Shown here one piece after another: positions 23,997-32,835 of a stretch of DNA of 45,881 nucleotides. The notes under the pieces were generated by a model. The model had not been told where the DNA came from and did no database searches. It worked only from the letters and a program-made list of their open reading frames with translations. How positions within the stretch are numbered: the first letter of the stretch is position 1; every line of letters begins with the position of its first letter. The DNA comes from Komagataeibacter xylinus (GTDB lineage: Bacteria > Pseudomonadota > Alphaproteobacteria > Acetobacterales > Acetobacteraceae), in contig NZ_QQBI01000025.1 in NCBI RefSeq assembly GCF_004302915.1, forward strand, positions 1 through 45,881, in the 5' to 3' direction. A program made the position numbers and the translations under genes.

Positions 23997-24665
23997 CTAT
24001 GTCGGCCCAGTTGCCGGGCCACTGCGAAAAAAACCGGTCAGGTAATCCGCCGCCCGCGCGAACTTGCTGATCGGCATCTTGAGGACGGCAGCCTTGGGCC
24101 ATTCGCCGATGGCCTCGACCAGGGCGATCTCGGCCAGCATGAAGCCTTCTGGCGTGCCACGCGCCTCGAAGGCCTGCGCCGTGCGGCGTTCCTTCACCTT
24201 GGGCGGCCGCAGCTCCAGGGTGGTGAAGGTGCGCCCCACCGCCTCGATCGGCTCATCGAAAATTAAAGTCAGGGATGGGGACAGGTCGGGCGGCACATCA
24301 TCCGGCCGACGGGCCTCATCCTGAAAATGCGTGACGTAGGCGACGGCGCGGTCCAGCACATGGCTGGGCAGTTCGCCCGTGGCCAGCGGCGGCCAGCCGC
24401 TGACCAGTTCGACCAGCCGGATCTGGGAGCTGTAGACCGTCTCGATGCTGGGGCGCTTGCCGATGACCTGCGCTGCCGAGAGGATGTGAAAGACGTTGGG
24501 CTCGCCCAGGTCGATCTCGGCATACTCCCGGCCATCCCTGAGGGTGATCGGGTCATCAAGCACGATCACGCTGTCATCCGTGCGCGCGGGCAGCTCTTCA
24601 TCGGGCTGGCCCAGCGCTGCCATGACTTCCGCATCGGTCATGTTTTTCGGGTGGGGATGGGTCAC
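23997..24665 (-). CDS. Tail assembly chaperone with two gp41-like domains; -1 frameshift extension to 23848
   Basis: 222 residues in the zero frame. Two similar units follow each other: VIVLDDPITLRDGREYAEIDL to VELVSGWP (about 33-95) and LTLIFDEPIEAVGRTFTTLEL to VEAIGEWP (about 130-190), both Mu gp41-like TAC domains, so this is a tandem duplication. Near the end a T TTT TTT heptamer allows a -1 shift after GFF into SQWPGNWADIGPDL, ending at 23848 (about 272 residues). The extension holds VEDLTGERMLDLFDKAIR and a basic tail. This corresponds to the G/GT pair of lambda. The product loads the tape measure. Confidence 0.88.
   Translation of the reverse strand: MTHPHPKNMTDAEVMAALGQPDEELPARTDDSVIVLDDPITLRDGREYAEIDLGEPNVFHILSAAQVIGKRPSIETVYSSQIRLVELVSGWPPLATGELPSHVLDRAVAYVTHFQDEARRPDDVPPDLSPSLTLIFDEPIEAVGRTFTTLELRPPKVKERRTAQAFEARGTPEGFMLAEIALVEAIGEWPKAAVLKMPISKFARAADYLTGFFRSGPATGPT
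24027..24033 (-). promoter_or_regulatory. Slippery heptamer for -1 programmed frameshift
   Basis: Seven T residues on the - strand, phased as T TTT TTT in the chaperone frame. A -1 slip leads to an open frame that ends just inside the tape measure start. The zero frame stops nine codons later. Confidence 0.8.
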
Positions 24666-25045
24666 GAGACGGTGTCCTCGGTTACGGTGGCGCTGTCGAC
24701 GTGGAACTCGAAGGTGCCTTCCTGCGTGTTCACGGCGATGCGCTCGGTGTGCCAGGCGTCGTTGGCGGTGATGACCTTGCCGTTGGCGTTGACCAGCACG
24801 ACGGTCAGGCCGGATGCGCCCTGCAGGGCACTGACGGCAAAGTCCCGCCGGTCACGCAGGGTGGCCTGGATGAAGCCTTCGCCCGGCATGGCGGTGAAGC
24901 CTTCGACCGCGCTCTGGCCCTTGGCGGTTTCATTGACATCACCCGAGGCCTGCCACTGGGCTTCGCCCACGACATTGAAGGGGATGCCGTTGATGGTGAG
25001 GGTCGCGAGGCCGCCAAGCGGCCCGCGATAGACGGTTCCGGACAT
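24662..25045 (-). CDS. Tail tube protein (Mu gpM-like)
   Basis: 127 residues. Hallmarks are GGLATLTINGIPFNVVGEAQW and the phrase GFTAMPGEGFIQATL of the Phage_tail_tube family. It polymerises as the inner tube of the contractile tail. Its stop overlaps the chaperone start (ATGA). The length is normal. Confidence 0.93.
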   Translation of the reverse strand: MSGTVYRGPLGGLATLTINGIPFNVVGEAQWQASGDVNETAKGQSAVEGFTAMPGEGFIQATLRDRRDFAVSALQGASGLTVVLVNANGKVITANDAWHTERIAVNTQEGTFEFHVDSATVTEDTVS

Positions 25046-25054
25046 GGCGGCTCC

Positions 25055-26542
25055 TTACGATTTGACGAACTGGCAGTTGCCAGCAATGACCCAGAGCTGG
25101 TTGGCGAAGTCATAGGGCATGAGCAGGAAGACCTGGCCGCCGCCCTGATTCTGCGCCTGCAGGTTGGCCGCGAAGGTGGCGGCGTTCTGTGCCCAGAACT
25201 GCGTGCACTGCCAGCGGTAGCGGGCAGCACAGGCCTTGCCGATCAGCTGGGCCGTGGTCGCTTTCGCGCCTGCCGGGATCTTCGTGCCATCGGCTACCAG
25301 GATGAAGCCGCCGAACATCGAGGCGAGGAAGATGCGCATGTCCTGCAGGCAGATCATGGCGGTCATCAGCGTCTCGATGTCGAGGTAGCTGTTATCGGGC
25401 ACGCCGTCGGCGTTTTCCTGATAGGTGGTGAGCAGGCGCTCGATGTTGACCGTGCCGCTGTCATCCACCGTAAACGTGCTCATGCCATCCCACAGCAGGC
25501 TGTTGCGCTGGGGCAGCGTGAAGCGCCCGGCATCGGTGGGGGGCATGACGGTCAGGGCAACGCCCGTGACCGGCAGGGCCGGGTTGATGCGGACGCTGGC
25601 CGCCACCTGCGCGCCGATCTGGGCCGCCCAGACCATGGGGCTGGAGGGGCTGTCCGAGATGGGCATGATGGTGGTGTGCGGGTCGTTCTGGGTCTGGCCG
25701 AAGGCTGTGGCCTCGCCATACGTGCCCCGGTAGGCGGTGATGCCGTGGCCGTAGAGCTGCTCCATCGGTGCCCAGCGGCCATCGGTATTGTTGAACACGT
25801 TCTTGAACGCGGTCAGGCTGGCCGTGTCGGTGTAGGGATGGATGAACAGGTCATAGACGCGGTCACCCAGCCCGGCGAGTGCCATGGCCAGTGTGGTGGG
25901 GTTCTGCGTTCCGCCTGCCATCTGGCCCAGCGTTACGGCAACGCCCGTGGGCAGGGACTGGCCGCCAGCGGTGCCAAGCAGGTTGACGCCGAGCAGGATG
26001 TCATTGCCGCACAGGCCTTTGTTCAGCGCCGTGACGTTGATCTGGCCTGCCGTGGTGGCATCGACCGCCAGCGTGACCGGCAGGCCGGTGACCGCCTGGG
26101 CTGCGGTGACCACGTTCTCGGCAATGGTGGCCGCCGTGTCGCCTGCCGTAACCAGCGTGGGGATGAGCTGGTCACCCACATACAGGCACAGCGTGCCGGA
26201 CGCGGATGCGGGACCGGTGATGGCGATCGTGCCCTTGGCTGCCACGGATGCGGCATCATCGGCCAGCGGCAGCACCCAGACCTCGCCCAGCGGGTCGATG
26301 GCAAAATACTGCGCGACCATGATCGCGGCCTGCGAGCCCACGCCATACAGGCCCTCGGCATCGGTGATGCCTGCGGACAGGCGCGCCGTGCCAGCAAGGG
26401 CAGCGCCCGTGGTGGTCTGGGCGACGATCAGGACGCGGCGGGCATAGGAGGCGGTATTCGCCTTGGAATTATCGAGGGCAAAATAAAAGCCGGGCACCCG
26501 GTTGTTGGTCGGGTAGCCCGGCACCGTGATGGAGCCGCTCAT
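25055..26542 (-). CDS. Tail sheath protein (Mu gpL-like)
   Basis: 495 residues of the contractile sheath family: VPGFYFALDNSKANTASYAR at the start, a variable middle, and the conserved C-terminal region (LPVTGVALTVMPPTDAGRF, LLTTYQENADGVPDNSYLDI). It shows the tail is contractile (myovirus). It overlaps the DUF2635 gene by 4 bp. Confidence 0.94.
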   Translation of the reverse strand: MSGSITVPGYPTNNRVPGFYFALDNSKANTASYARRVLIVAQTTTGAALAGTARLSAGITDAEGLYGVGSQAAIMVAQYFAIDPLGEVWVLPLADDAASVAAKGTIAITGPASASGTLCLYVGDQLIPTLVTAGDTAATIAENVVTAAQAVTGLPVTLAVDATTAGQINVTALNKGLCGNDILLGVNLLGTAGGQSLPTGVAVTLGQMAGGTQNPTTLAMALAGLGDRVYDLFIHPYTDTASLTAFKNVFNNTDGRWAPMEQLYGHGITAYRGTYGEATAFGQTQNDPHTTIMPISDSPSSPMVWAAQIGAQVAASVRINPALPVTGVALTVMPPTDAGRFTLPQRNSLLWDGMSTFTVDDSGTVNIERLLTTYQENADGVPDNSYLDIETLMTAMICLQDMRIFLASMFGGFILVADGTKIPAGAKATTAQLIGKACAARYRWQCTQFWAQNAATFAANLQAQNQGGGQVFLLMPYDFANQLWVIAGNCQFVKS

Positions 26543-26778
26543 GCGTGGGCCTCGGCAGGTTCAGGGGTGGCGGTTGCGCCGCCACTGGCGGGCGCAGGCG
26601 AGGGGGCCGGGATGGCCGGTGCTGCAGATGCGGCGGGCGGCGTGGCCTGCACCACATCGCCATTGCGCAGGAGCAGGAGCCAGAAGCCGGTTTCGGGCAC
26701 GGTCTCGCCCTGCGCCTTGAGCAGACGCATCGTGCCGGGCCACCGCACTGCGCGGCTCGGGGCGGGTTTTACAAACAT
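26539..26778 (-). CDS. DUF2635 protein (Mu gp38-like)
   Basis: 79 residues. MFVKPAPSRAVRWPGTMRLL and FWLLLLRNGDVV fit DUF2635, found next to the sheath gene in Mu-like phages. The last 30 residues are Ala/Pro-rich and probably disordered. It is likely a minor tail assembly protein of unknown mechanism. Confidence 0.85.
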   Translation of the reverse strand: MFVKPAPSRAVRWPGTMRLLKAQGETVPETGFWLLLLRNGDVVQATPPAASAAPAIPAPSPAPASGGATATPEPAEAHA

Positions 26779-26795
26779 GGGGAAGGGCCTCGGTT

Positions 26796-27320
26796 TTAGG
26801 TGGTGGGGACCTGCATACCGGCGAAATCCGTGTTGCCGTTCGCGGTCATGGTGCCGGTGATCTCGGTCAGGGCAGGGCCGTTGGCCTGGTAGTATTCGTC
26901 GAACTCCAGCCCCATGCGGATGGTGACCACGCCCAGATGGCGCGAGCCGCTGCTGTCGATCGAGAGACGGGTATCGATTTCCGTGACCTGCTGGATCTGG
27001 GCCTGAAAGCTGGCATCCTGCATCAGGGCGTATTCGATCTGGGCTGCCAGCAGGTCGAGCGTGTCCTCGACCTTGGCCGGAGTGCCGCCAGTCACGCGCC
27101 CCTCGATCTGGAGATAGGCCACGCGCCGGAAACCCGGCTGCGACCGCCCGAGACTGGTGCCCTGATCGATGGGCACCTGCAGGTAGACGTTGGGCAGGTC
27201 CTCGATCGTGGAGGGCAGGCTGCGGGCGGTATAGATTTTCTGCCCGGCCATGGTGCCCGCGTTCAGCAGGACCGCAGCCGCTGCCTCACGAAGGATTACC
27301 CGGTATGGGGTCATTTTCAT
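26796..27320 (-). CDS. Tail completion/terminator-like protein (Mu gp37 position)
   Basis: 174 residues. It includes a helical N-terminus (REAAAAVLLNAGTMAGQKIY), LPSTIEDLPNVYLQVPIDQG, and AQIEYALMQDASFQAQIQQV; the alpha/beta pattern resembles tail terminator proteins that cap the tail before head joining. The start at 27320 overlaps the upstream gene by 35 bp; Met at 27314 is an alternative. Confidence 0.7.
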   Translation of the reverse strand: MKMTPYRVILREAAAAVLLNAGTMAGQKIYTARSLPSTIEDLPNVYLQVPIDQGTSLGRSQPGFRRVAYLQIEGRVTGGTPAKVEDTLDLLAAQIEYALMQDASFQAQIQQVTEIDTRLSIDSSGSRHLGVVTIRMGLEFDEYYQANGPALTEITGTMTANGNTDFAGMQVPTT

Positions 27321-27648
27321 GGTCCGCGTTGTTGAGGGTCAGCAGCATGCCGCCCCGGCCATCGGGCTGGGTTTCACGCACGCGGTAAAGGATGCCCCCC
27401 ATGGTCAGCAGGTCGCCCTGCGCGGGCGTGAAGGCGAGCTGCGACAGCTGGATGCCCACGACCGCATCATCGCTGATGATGTTGGTGGGCGTAAGGCCAT
27501 CGATCTGGTCAGCGAAGGCCGGTCTGTAGGGCACATCCGGTATGCCGGTGATGGTGTATGAGCCGCCTGCGGCTGGCTGATAGACGATGTCCTCGCCGAA
27601 GGTGCCCATGCAGGGACCAAGGGCGAGGGCATCGAAATCAACACTCAT
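27286..27648 (-). CDS. Head-tail joining protein (lambda FII / Gifsy-2-like)
   Basis: 120 residues. TFGEDIVYQPAAGGSYTITG, VGIQLSQLAFTPAQGDLLTM and ILYRVRETQPDGRGGMLLTL match the Phage_attach / 'ATP-binding sugar transporter-like' family, which forms the head side of the head-tail joint. It marks the border between the lambda-type head and Mu-type tail modules. Confidence 0.8.
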   Translation of the reverse strand: MSVDFDALALGPCMGTFGEDIVYQPAAGGSYTITGIPDVPYRPAFADQIDGLTPTNIISDDAVVGIQLSQLAFTPAQGDLLTMGGILYRVRETQPDGRGGMLLTLNNADHENDPIPGNPS

Positions 27649-27863
27649 GCACCTTCCGTGCCGCCAGCAGGCGGCGCATCAGGGGCAGGCGTTTCCTGCT
27701 GCGGCGGCGTGTCCGGTTCATACAGGCGTACATGGCCGAGGCGGATCAGGTGATCCGCCTCATCTGCGGGCAGGTCGAAAGGCACGCCGACCGGAACCTT
27801 TTTCCTGCCGTTGAACAGGGTGCGGCCGGGCAGCTTGACGACTGTTTTCGTGGCTTCGGGCAT
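27645..27863 (-). CDS. Small phage protein between capsid and FII genes
   Basis: 72 residues from MPEATKTVVKLPGRTLF. It reads NGRKKVPVGVPFDLPADEAD, then HLIRLGHVRLYEP, followed by a Pro/Ala/Gln-rich tail. Similar short proteins lie at this point in lambda-type head clusters; the family resembles DUF7210-like or FI-like neck proteins, but I am not sure. The ATG lies 3 bp from the capsid stop. Confidence 0.6.
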   Translation of the reverse strand: MPEATKTVVKLPGRTLFNGRKKVPVGVPFDLPADEADHLIRLGHVRLYEPDTPPQQETPAPDAPPAGGTEGA

Positions 27864-27865
27864 GA

Positions 27866-28942
27866 TCAGTCCGCCGATGATGTGACAGTGGCCACCAGGC
27901 ACGCATTGACCCGGCTGGGGATGACGACGGGTGCTGACTGGAGCATGAGGAACCGCTGGGCCGGGTCTTGCTGCAGCCACGACTTGGGCGCGTAGGCCAT
28001 GGCGCCATAAGCGAAGGCGGGATCCTTGATCGCGCCATAGGCACGGGTGCCATTCATCTGGCTGGAGACGGCGAGCACGGTGCCATCGGGGATCATGGGC
28101 TGCTCGACGTTGTCGTCATCGACGTACCAGTCGTTATACAGCCATACGCGGTAGGTGCCCCAGTAGCCCATCAGCACGGCACCCATATCGGCCAGAGGAC
28201 CGAGGATCAGCCGGGCTTCGTCATTGGCGCGGATGGAGGTGTTCAGGATGGCGTTCTTGACTTCGTCATCCTTGATCAGGGTGTTGTAGGGCGTGCTCGT
28301 GAACACCAGATCGGTCACGCGCGCACCGCTGATCTTGAGCACCATGGTCTGCCACAGGCGCACGTCATCGGTGGGGTTGGCCACCGTGGCTGCAGCATCC
28401 CACAGGCCGGTGCCGGTCTTGACCACGGTCAGGCTGGCATCGCGCCCGAAATCGATGACGCTGGTGGGGAAGCCCTCGCCCGAGACGGTCAGCTTGCCGG
28501 TGACAAGCGCCTGGGCGGCCATCCATTCCTGCCGCCGCTTGAGCATGTCGACCTGGTCGGCCAGCTCAAAGACCAGGTTGGCCTCCATGCGCTCCTGCGG
28601 TGTCATCTCGCCGCCGCCGTTGATCATCTCGCCGCCCGCGATGCGCTCGCCCAGCATGCGGCGCACGGGGCGCAGCAGGTCGGGGGCACGCTTGTCCTTG
28701 ACGTAAGGCGGCTCGAAGGTGGAGGTGGCGATACGACGCTGCTCGACCAGCTTGCCTTCGACCATGGGGCTGACGAAGGGCGACATGCGCCGCTTGCCGA
28801 CATCCACGTCGATCGAGACATACTGCGTGTCGCTCTCGACGATGTTGGGGAAGAACGTGTCGAGCAAGAAGGTCTGGGCCACCTTGAGGTTGCTGACGAC
28901 CTGCACGAGCACGTTGGTGTCATAAATTGTGGGAAAGCTCAC
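27866..28942 (-). CDS. Major capsid protein (lambda gpE family)
   Basis: 358 residues of Phage_cap_E: LLDTFFPNIVESDTQYVSID, VEGKLVEQRRIATSTFEPPY, RMEANLVFELADQ and the C-terminal QDPAQRFLMLQSAPVVIPSR. It builds the icosahedral shell. The length is close to lambda gpE (341). It follows the decoration protein gene, as in lambda. Confidence 0.95.
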   Translation of the reverse strand: MSFPTIYDTNVLVQVVSNLKVAQTFLLDTFFPNIVESDTQYVSIDVDVGKRRMSPFVSPMVEGKLVEQRRIATSTFEPPYVKDKRAPDLLRPVRRMLGERIAGGEMINGGGEMTPQERMEANLVFELADQVDMLKRRQEWMAAQALVTGKLTVSGEGFPTSVIDFGRDASLTVVKTGTGLWDAAATVANPTDDVRLWQTMVLKISGARVTDLVFTSTPYNTLIKDDEVKNAILNTSIRANDEARLILGPLADMGAVLMGYWGTYRVWLYNDWYVDDDNVEQPMIPDGTVLAVSSQMNGTRAYGAIKDPAFAYGAMAYAPKSWLQQDPAQRFLMLQSAPVVIPSRVNACLVATVTSSAD

Positions 28943-28955
28943 CGCATTTGCTCCG

Positions 28956-29378
28956 TCAGGTCGGGTCTGCCGCGGTCACGGCATTCTTGAGGTAGATGTT
29001 GGCAGGCCGCAGGGCGGCGGCCAGTGTGGCGGCCGTCCAGCCCGTGCCCATGGTGACGGCGTTCTGGTTGAACTCGCCGCTGAAGTAGCAGCCAGCACCG
29101 GCCACATCGCCTGCCGTGGTGTCATAGGTATCGGCAAGCACGGCGATGGGTGTCTGGCTGCCATCGGTCGCAGCCGAAGTGGACACGACATATTTGCCGG
29201 TGGCCGTGACCACGCCGAGCACCGTGCCGCGCACGAGCACGCCCTGGGCACCGGCGAGGGTGACGTTTTCGGTCACGCGCGGGTAGACGCCCGCGATCAG
29301 CTGGTCGGGCTGGTAGGTGGCGTCAAAGGCGGCAGGGGTCTGCGGCCAGATGCCGTTAACTGTGGTGGAACCACTCAT
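28956..29378 (-). CDS. Head decoration protein (lambda gpD family)
   Basis: 140 residues. AGVYPRVTENVTLAGAQGVL, VRGTVLGVVTATGKYV and AGCYFSGEFNQNAVTMG match the HDPD family. Trimers stabilise the expanded capsid. Directly upstream of the capsid gene. Confidence 0.92.
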   Translation of the reverse strand: MSGSTTVNGIWPQTPAAFDATYQPDQLIAGVYPRVTENVTLAGAQGVLVRGTVLGVVTATGKYVVSTSAATDGSQTPIAVLADTYDTTAGDVAGAGCYFSGEFNQNAVTMGTGWTAATLAAALRPANIYLKNAVTAADPT

Positions 29379-29390
29379 GGTCTGGGGTCC

Positions 29391-30020
29391 TTACTTGCCG
29401 GTGAGGGATTTGTGCCGCTGCATCATGCGGTTGGCGAGGGCCGTGGCGTCATCGCCGCCGCCGTTCTGACGGCTCGATTCCCGCCGCGTGGGCACGGGCT
29501 GCACCCGGCTGCTGGCCATGCGCTCATCAAGCCGGTTGAGCGCCGAGGGTGCGGTGGCCTGCACGGGGGCCTGCGGCATGGCGCTGGCGGTGACGCGCAG
29601 CAGGTTGATGGCGGCCGAGCGGGGCATGTTGGTGTTGAACGCCAGTTCGGCGGCCGCGACCGGGTTCAGGGCTGCGGCGGGATCGCTGAAGATGGCGGCG
29701 CAGCGGCCACGCTCGCGGGCACGGGCACTGGCCTTTTCCTCATCGTCCTCATCTTCCGCATCGGCGTCATCATCGCCTGCATCGTCGTCGCCTGCGTCTT
29801 CGCCATCGTCCTCGGCCTTTTTCGCTTTACCGGCTTTCTTCGCCTTCTTGGACTTGCGGCTTTTGCGGGGCGGGGAATCATCCTCGCCGTCTTCGTCTTC
29901 ACCGTCCTCGGGGTCTTCGCCTTCGGCGCGGCGGGCGTTCTGGTCTTCGTCCTCGTCATCCGTGGCGGCGCGGGGCGTGCCGAACAGATGGGCAAACCGG
30001 GATGTCTTGCGCATGGACAT
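29391..30020 (-). CDS. Acidic/lysine-rich head assembly (scaffold-like) protein
   Basis: 209 residues from MSMRKTSRFAHLF. The middle (about 25-100) is low-complexity Asp/Glu with a Lys block (RKSRKSKKAKKAGKAKKA), then RARERGRCAAIFSDPAAALN and AELAFNTNMPRSAAINLLR. The C-terminal motif (SDPAAALNP..A..LAF...MP...A...L) is seen in the C-terminal extension of S49 phage proteases and in scaffolds such as lambda Nu3. Here it is a separate gene after the protease. It probably scaffolds the prohead. The start at 30020 follows GGAG and a terminator. Confidence 0.7.
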   Translation of the reverse strand: MSMRKTSRFAHLFGTPRAATDDEDEDQNARRAEGEDPEDGEDEDGEDDSPPRKSRKSKKAKKAGKAKKAEDDGEDAGDDDAGDDDADAEDEDDEEKASARARERGRCAAIFSDPAAALNPVAAAELAFNTNMPRSAAINLLRVTASAMPQAPVQATAPSALNRLDERMASSRVQPVPTRRESSRQNGGGDDATALANRMMQRHKSLTGK

Positions 30021-30033
30021 GGGCTGGGCTCCA

Positions 30034-30058
30034 TAAAAAAAGGCCCCGTTAGGGGCCT
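30034..30058 (-). terminator. Intrinsic terminator between protease and scaffold genes
   Basis: AGGCCCC (30041-30047) and GGGGCCT (30052-30058) form a perfect 7-bp stem with a GTTA-type loop, followed on the - strand by seven T. It lies within the head operon, so read-through or antitermination would be needed. Confidence 0.88.
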
Positions 30059-30083
30059 GCATGGTGGGGGTGACCGGGAGCGG

Positions 30084-30878
30084 TCAGAGCTTCATGAAGG
30101 CCGCGATGGCCTCCTCGGGCGTGGCGATCTGGTCCGCCAGCCCGAGATCGATGCCGCGACCGCCGAGGAAGGTCCCGGCCTGCGTGTCGCGGACGGTGCC
30201 CGGGTCGAGATCGCGGTTGCGGGCGACCTGGGAGACGAACAGCTCCCCCATCTCATCGATCATGGCCTGCATGCGCTTGCGCGAGCCATCGGTGAGCGGG
30301 GTTGTGGAGGCGCCGTCGGTCTTCTGGGCGCCATACTGGAAGGTGGTGACAAGGATGCCCGCCTTTTCCAGCGCCTGGGTGATGTCGACATGCATGCCGA
30401 CGCACCCGATGGAACCGACGCCGCCCACGCGGGGCACCGTGATGAAATCAGCCGATGAGGCCAGCGCGTAGGCGGCGGAATAGGCGGTGTCATCGAGCAC
30501 GGCCCAGATGGGCTTCTGGCCGCGTGCGGCGTAGATCACATCCGCCGTATCGGCGCATTCCGACACCGTGCCGCCGGGGCTGTTGATCAGCAGGGCGATC
30601 TTGGACACGTCGGGGTTGTCCAGCGCATCGGCCAGGGATGAGCGGATGGTGCTGTAGTAGGTGACGCCCGACCACGACCAGCCGCGACCGGGCAGCAGCA
30701 CGCCGGAGACGGGAATGACGGCGATGCCCTTGTGGATCTCGTAAGGGGTATCGTCATTCACCTTGTCGCCGAAGAAGGATTCAGCCGATGCGCCATCACG
30801 GAACAGCCGGGCCATGATGGCCGTGCGGCTGGCCGAGAGCGCCAGCGGCTGGTTGAGCAGCAGGGTGGAGGGGTGCAT
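30084..30878 (-). CDS. S49-family head maturation protease (lambda gpC-like)
   Basis: 264 residues. The ClpP/SppA fold is visible: IAVIPVSGVLLPG, ALLINSPGGTVSECADTADV (about 95-114), catalytic Ser156 in GGVGSIGCVGMHVDI, and a Lys in FQYGAQKTDGAS (about 186) as the likely general base. It should process scaffold and portal proteins during prohead maturation. The start at 30878 overlaps the portal stop (TGATG). Confidence 0.92.
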   Translation of the reverse strand: MHPSTLLLNQPLALSASRTAIMARLFRDGASAESFFGDKVNDDTPYEIHKGIAVIPVSGVLLPGRGWSWSGVTYYSTIRSSLADALDNPDVSKIALLINSPGGTVSECADTADVIYAARGQKPIWAVLDDTAYSAAYALASSADFITVPRVGGVGSIGCVGMHVDITQALEKAGILVTTFQYGAQKTDGASTTPLTDGSRKRMQAMIDEMGELFVSQVARNRDLDPGTVRDTQAGTFLGGRGIDLGLADQIATPEEAIAAFMKL

Positions 30879-32560
30879 CAGCTTGCATCCGGTTTCTGTG
30901 GTGGTGTTGCGGTCTGGGTGGCGGTCTGGTTCTGGCCGCCGGACCAGTCGGGCGGGGTGAGGCCGCATTCCTGGAACTTGCGGACCTCGACGGCGCGCTG
31001 GTCGACATATTCCTCCCAATCGCCACCGGCGTTTTCCGCCACTTCATTCTCGAGCGTGGACAGGCCCGCATCCATGCCGAGGATCGAGCCCTGCCGTTCG
31101 GCCACGGGATCGAGCCAGCCACGGCCCGGACCGAGCCACCGGCAGCGCGCCAGCGGGGTCTTGATGGCCGCGAAGTAGCGCGAGAGGAAATCAGGCGGGC
31201 AGCCGCGAGGCAGCGGCAGGTCATTGAGCGCCACGCATTCCTCAAGCCATGCGGCCCGGATGCCGGATGCGAAGCCCTTGGAGACGTTTTCGCGCCGCCG
31301 GGACAGGGTTTTCCATGCCTCGCCCAGCGCACCGCGTGCGGAGCTGTAATTCACATCCGACCAGTTGTTGCTGACCTGCATGGAGGCCACGCCTGCGCCG
31401 GATGCGACATTGCGGAGCATGGCGTTCTCGAACTGCTCGAAATTGGAATCCGGCCGGGCAGCGGACACGGTGCCGATTTTCTCGCCGGGGGCAAGGATCG
31501 GCATGCGGGCATTGCCCAGCATGACGGAATTTCCGCCGTGGAAATCCGTGCGCAGGGCCTGATAGCCGCTGACCACCTCATCGCCGCCCAGTGCGTCTTC
31601 CACCAGGGCGGGATCATAGGGTGATTCCACGAACGCGCCGAAAATGGCGTTGATGATGGCGGCATCGAGTTCGGTGCCGTCATACTTGATCAGCATCTTT
31701 AACCGCTGGACCACGGGGGCGAGGATGCCCGCGCCACCGCGATGCTGGTCGGCGCGTTCGGTCTGGAAGTAGTGGACGATATTGGCCCGGCCCCAGTCGG
31801 TTTCACGCGGGATGTAATCCCAGATCACGGTATCGGCGGCCTGCATCCAGTCGCCCTGGTGGGCGCGGCAGATGTGGTAGCCGACGGGCGCGCCGTAATC
31901 ATCGATCTCGACGCCGCCCCGGATGTGCTTGAGGTCCCAGTTATACTGGGGGTTGGAGAGGCGGTCGGGATCGATCAGGTGGAAGGCCGTGGCGTATTCC
32001 GCGCCACCGGCGCGCACGCGCTCGGGGATCCAGCAGACCTGCGCCAGGCAGTCGCCATCGACAAGGTAATGGCGGAAGGCCACCCACATCATCTGGGTGA
32101 AGGTCAGGCGGCGCCCTGCATCGCAGAAGCGGTCCTCATCCTCGGCCCAGCAGCGCCAGTGGGCATCGACCTCGCGCGCCCATTCCTCGGCCCACAGGGC
32201 ATCGAAGCTGTAGCCGGTGCGCACGCGCAGGCTGCGGTAATCGGGCTTTGTGATCGGGCGGAAGGTGCCGCCGATGGCGTTGTCGAGCACGCGGGTGACG
32301 GTGCCCGAGGCCCAGCCATCATTGCGCACCAGGTCGCGGATGCGCGAGACGATGCGGTCACGGAAGACGTTGAGCTCGACATCGGGCGACCACAGCAGCG
32401 GGTTCCATGCCGCCATGTGCGGACTGGTGATGTCCGCCGCATCGTATGGGGTCTGGCCGAAACCGCCGGACAGGGCCGAAGCCCGGCGCGGGCGGGGGCG
32501 CTGGACCGGCGGTAGCGGCCTGCCATCCGGCCCGAGTATCCTGACCGTGGGTTGTGTCAT
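30878..32560 (-). CDS. Portal protein (lambda gpB family)
   Basis: 560 residues. Landmarks are RDLVRNDGWASGTVTRVLDN, IGGTFRPITKPDYR, VDGDCLAQVCWIPE and SSARGALGEAWKTLSRRREN of the lambda-type portal family. It forms the dodecameric gate for DNA at one vertex. The C-terminal tail is Gln/Thr/Pro-rich. The length is close to lambda gpB (533). Confidence 0.95.
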   Translation of the reverse strand: MTQPTVRILGPDGRPLPPVQRPRPRRASALSGGFGQTPYDAADITSPHMAAWNPLLWSPDVELNVFRDRIVSRIRDLVRNDGWASGTVTRVLDNAIGGTFRPITKPDYRSLRVRTGYSFDALWAEEWAREVDAHWRCWAEDEDRFCDAGRRLTFTQMMWVAFRHYLVDGDCLAQVCWIPERVRAGGAEYATAFHLIDPDRLSNPQYNWDLKHIRGGVEIDDYGAPVGYHICRAHQGDWMQAADTVIWDYIPRETDWGRANIVHYFQTERADQHRGGAGILAPVVQRLKMLIKYDGTELDAAIINAIFGAFVESPYDPALVEDALGGDEVVSGYQALRTDFHGGNSVMLGNARMPILAPGEKIGTVSAARPDSNFEQFENAMLRNVASGAGVASMQVSNNWSDVNYSSARGALGEAWKTLSRRRENVSKGFASGIRAAWLEECVALNDLPLPRGCPPDFLSRYFAAIKTPLARCRWLGPGRGWLDPVAERQGSILGMDAGLSTLENEVAENAGGDWEEYVDQRAVEVRKFQECGLTPPDWSGGQNQTATQTATPPQKPDAS

Positions 32561-32835
32561 CGGTAGATGAACCTGACAGGCCTGCGCCGGTTGGTCCCCA
32601 GGGTGGTCTGGAGAAGCTGGATATAGGCGGTGAGGTCGGCCCGGTTGGCCGAGGTGTAGGTGACGGAGCGCGACCCGTTGACCTGCGAGAAGGACACCGA
32701 GACCGGCTTGCCGCCGATCATGAGGTCATGCATGGCCTGCTGGGCCGCTGCCAGGTTGGCCTGCAGCTGCTCGCGCGTGAGGCCGGACAGGATGGTCTGC
32801 TGCGGCCTGATGGGCGGATAGGCTGTGAATGTCAT
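32557..32835 (-). CDS. Head-tail connector (lambda gpW family)
   Basis: 92 residues. LTREQLQANLAAAQQAMHDL, MIGGKPVSVSFSQVNGSRSV and TSANRADLTAYIQLLQTTLG are the gpW signature, here with an N-terminal extension relative to lambda gpW (68). It binds below the portal after packaging. Both ends overlap neighbours by 4 bp. Confidence 0.92.
   Translation of the reverse strand: MTFTAYPPIRPQQTILSGLTREQLQANLAAAQQAMHDLMIGGKPVSVSFSQVNGSRSVTYTSANRADLTAYIQLLQTTLGTNRRRPVRFIYR

Noticed and set aside
24701-26860. Very long + strand open frame (over 700 codons) opposite the sheath and tube genes
   Set aside because: It lies antisense to clear sheath, tube and chaperone genes, has no domain and a composition typical of GC-rich antisense frames.
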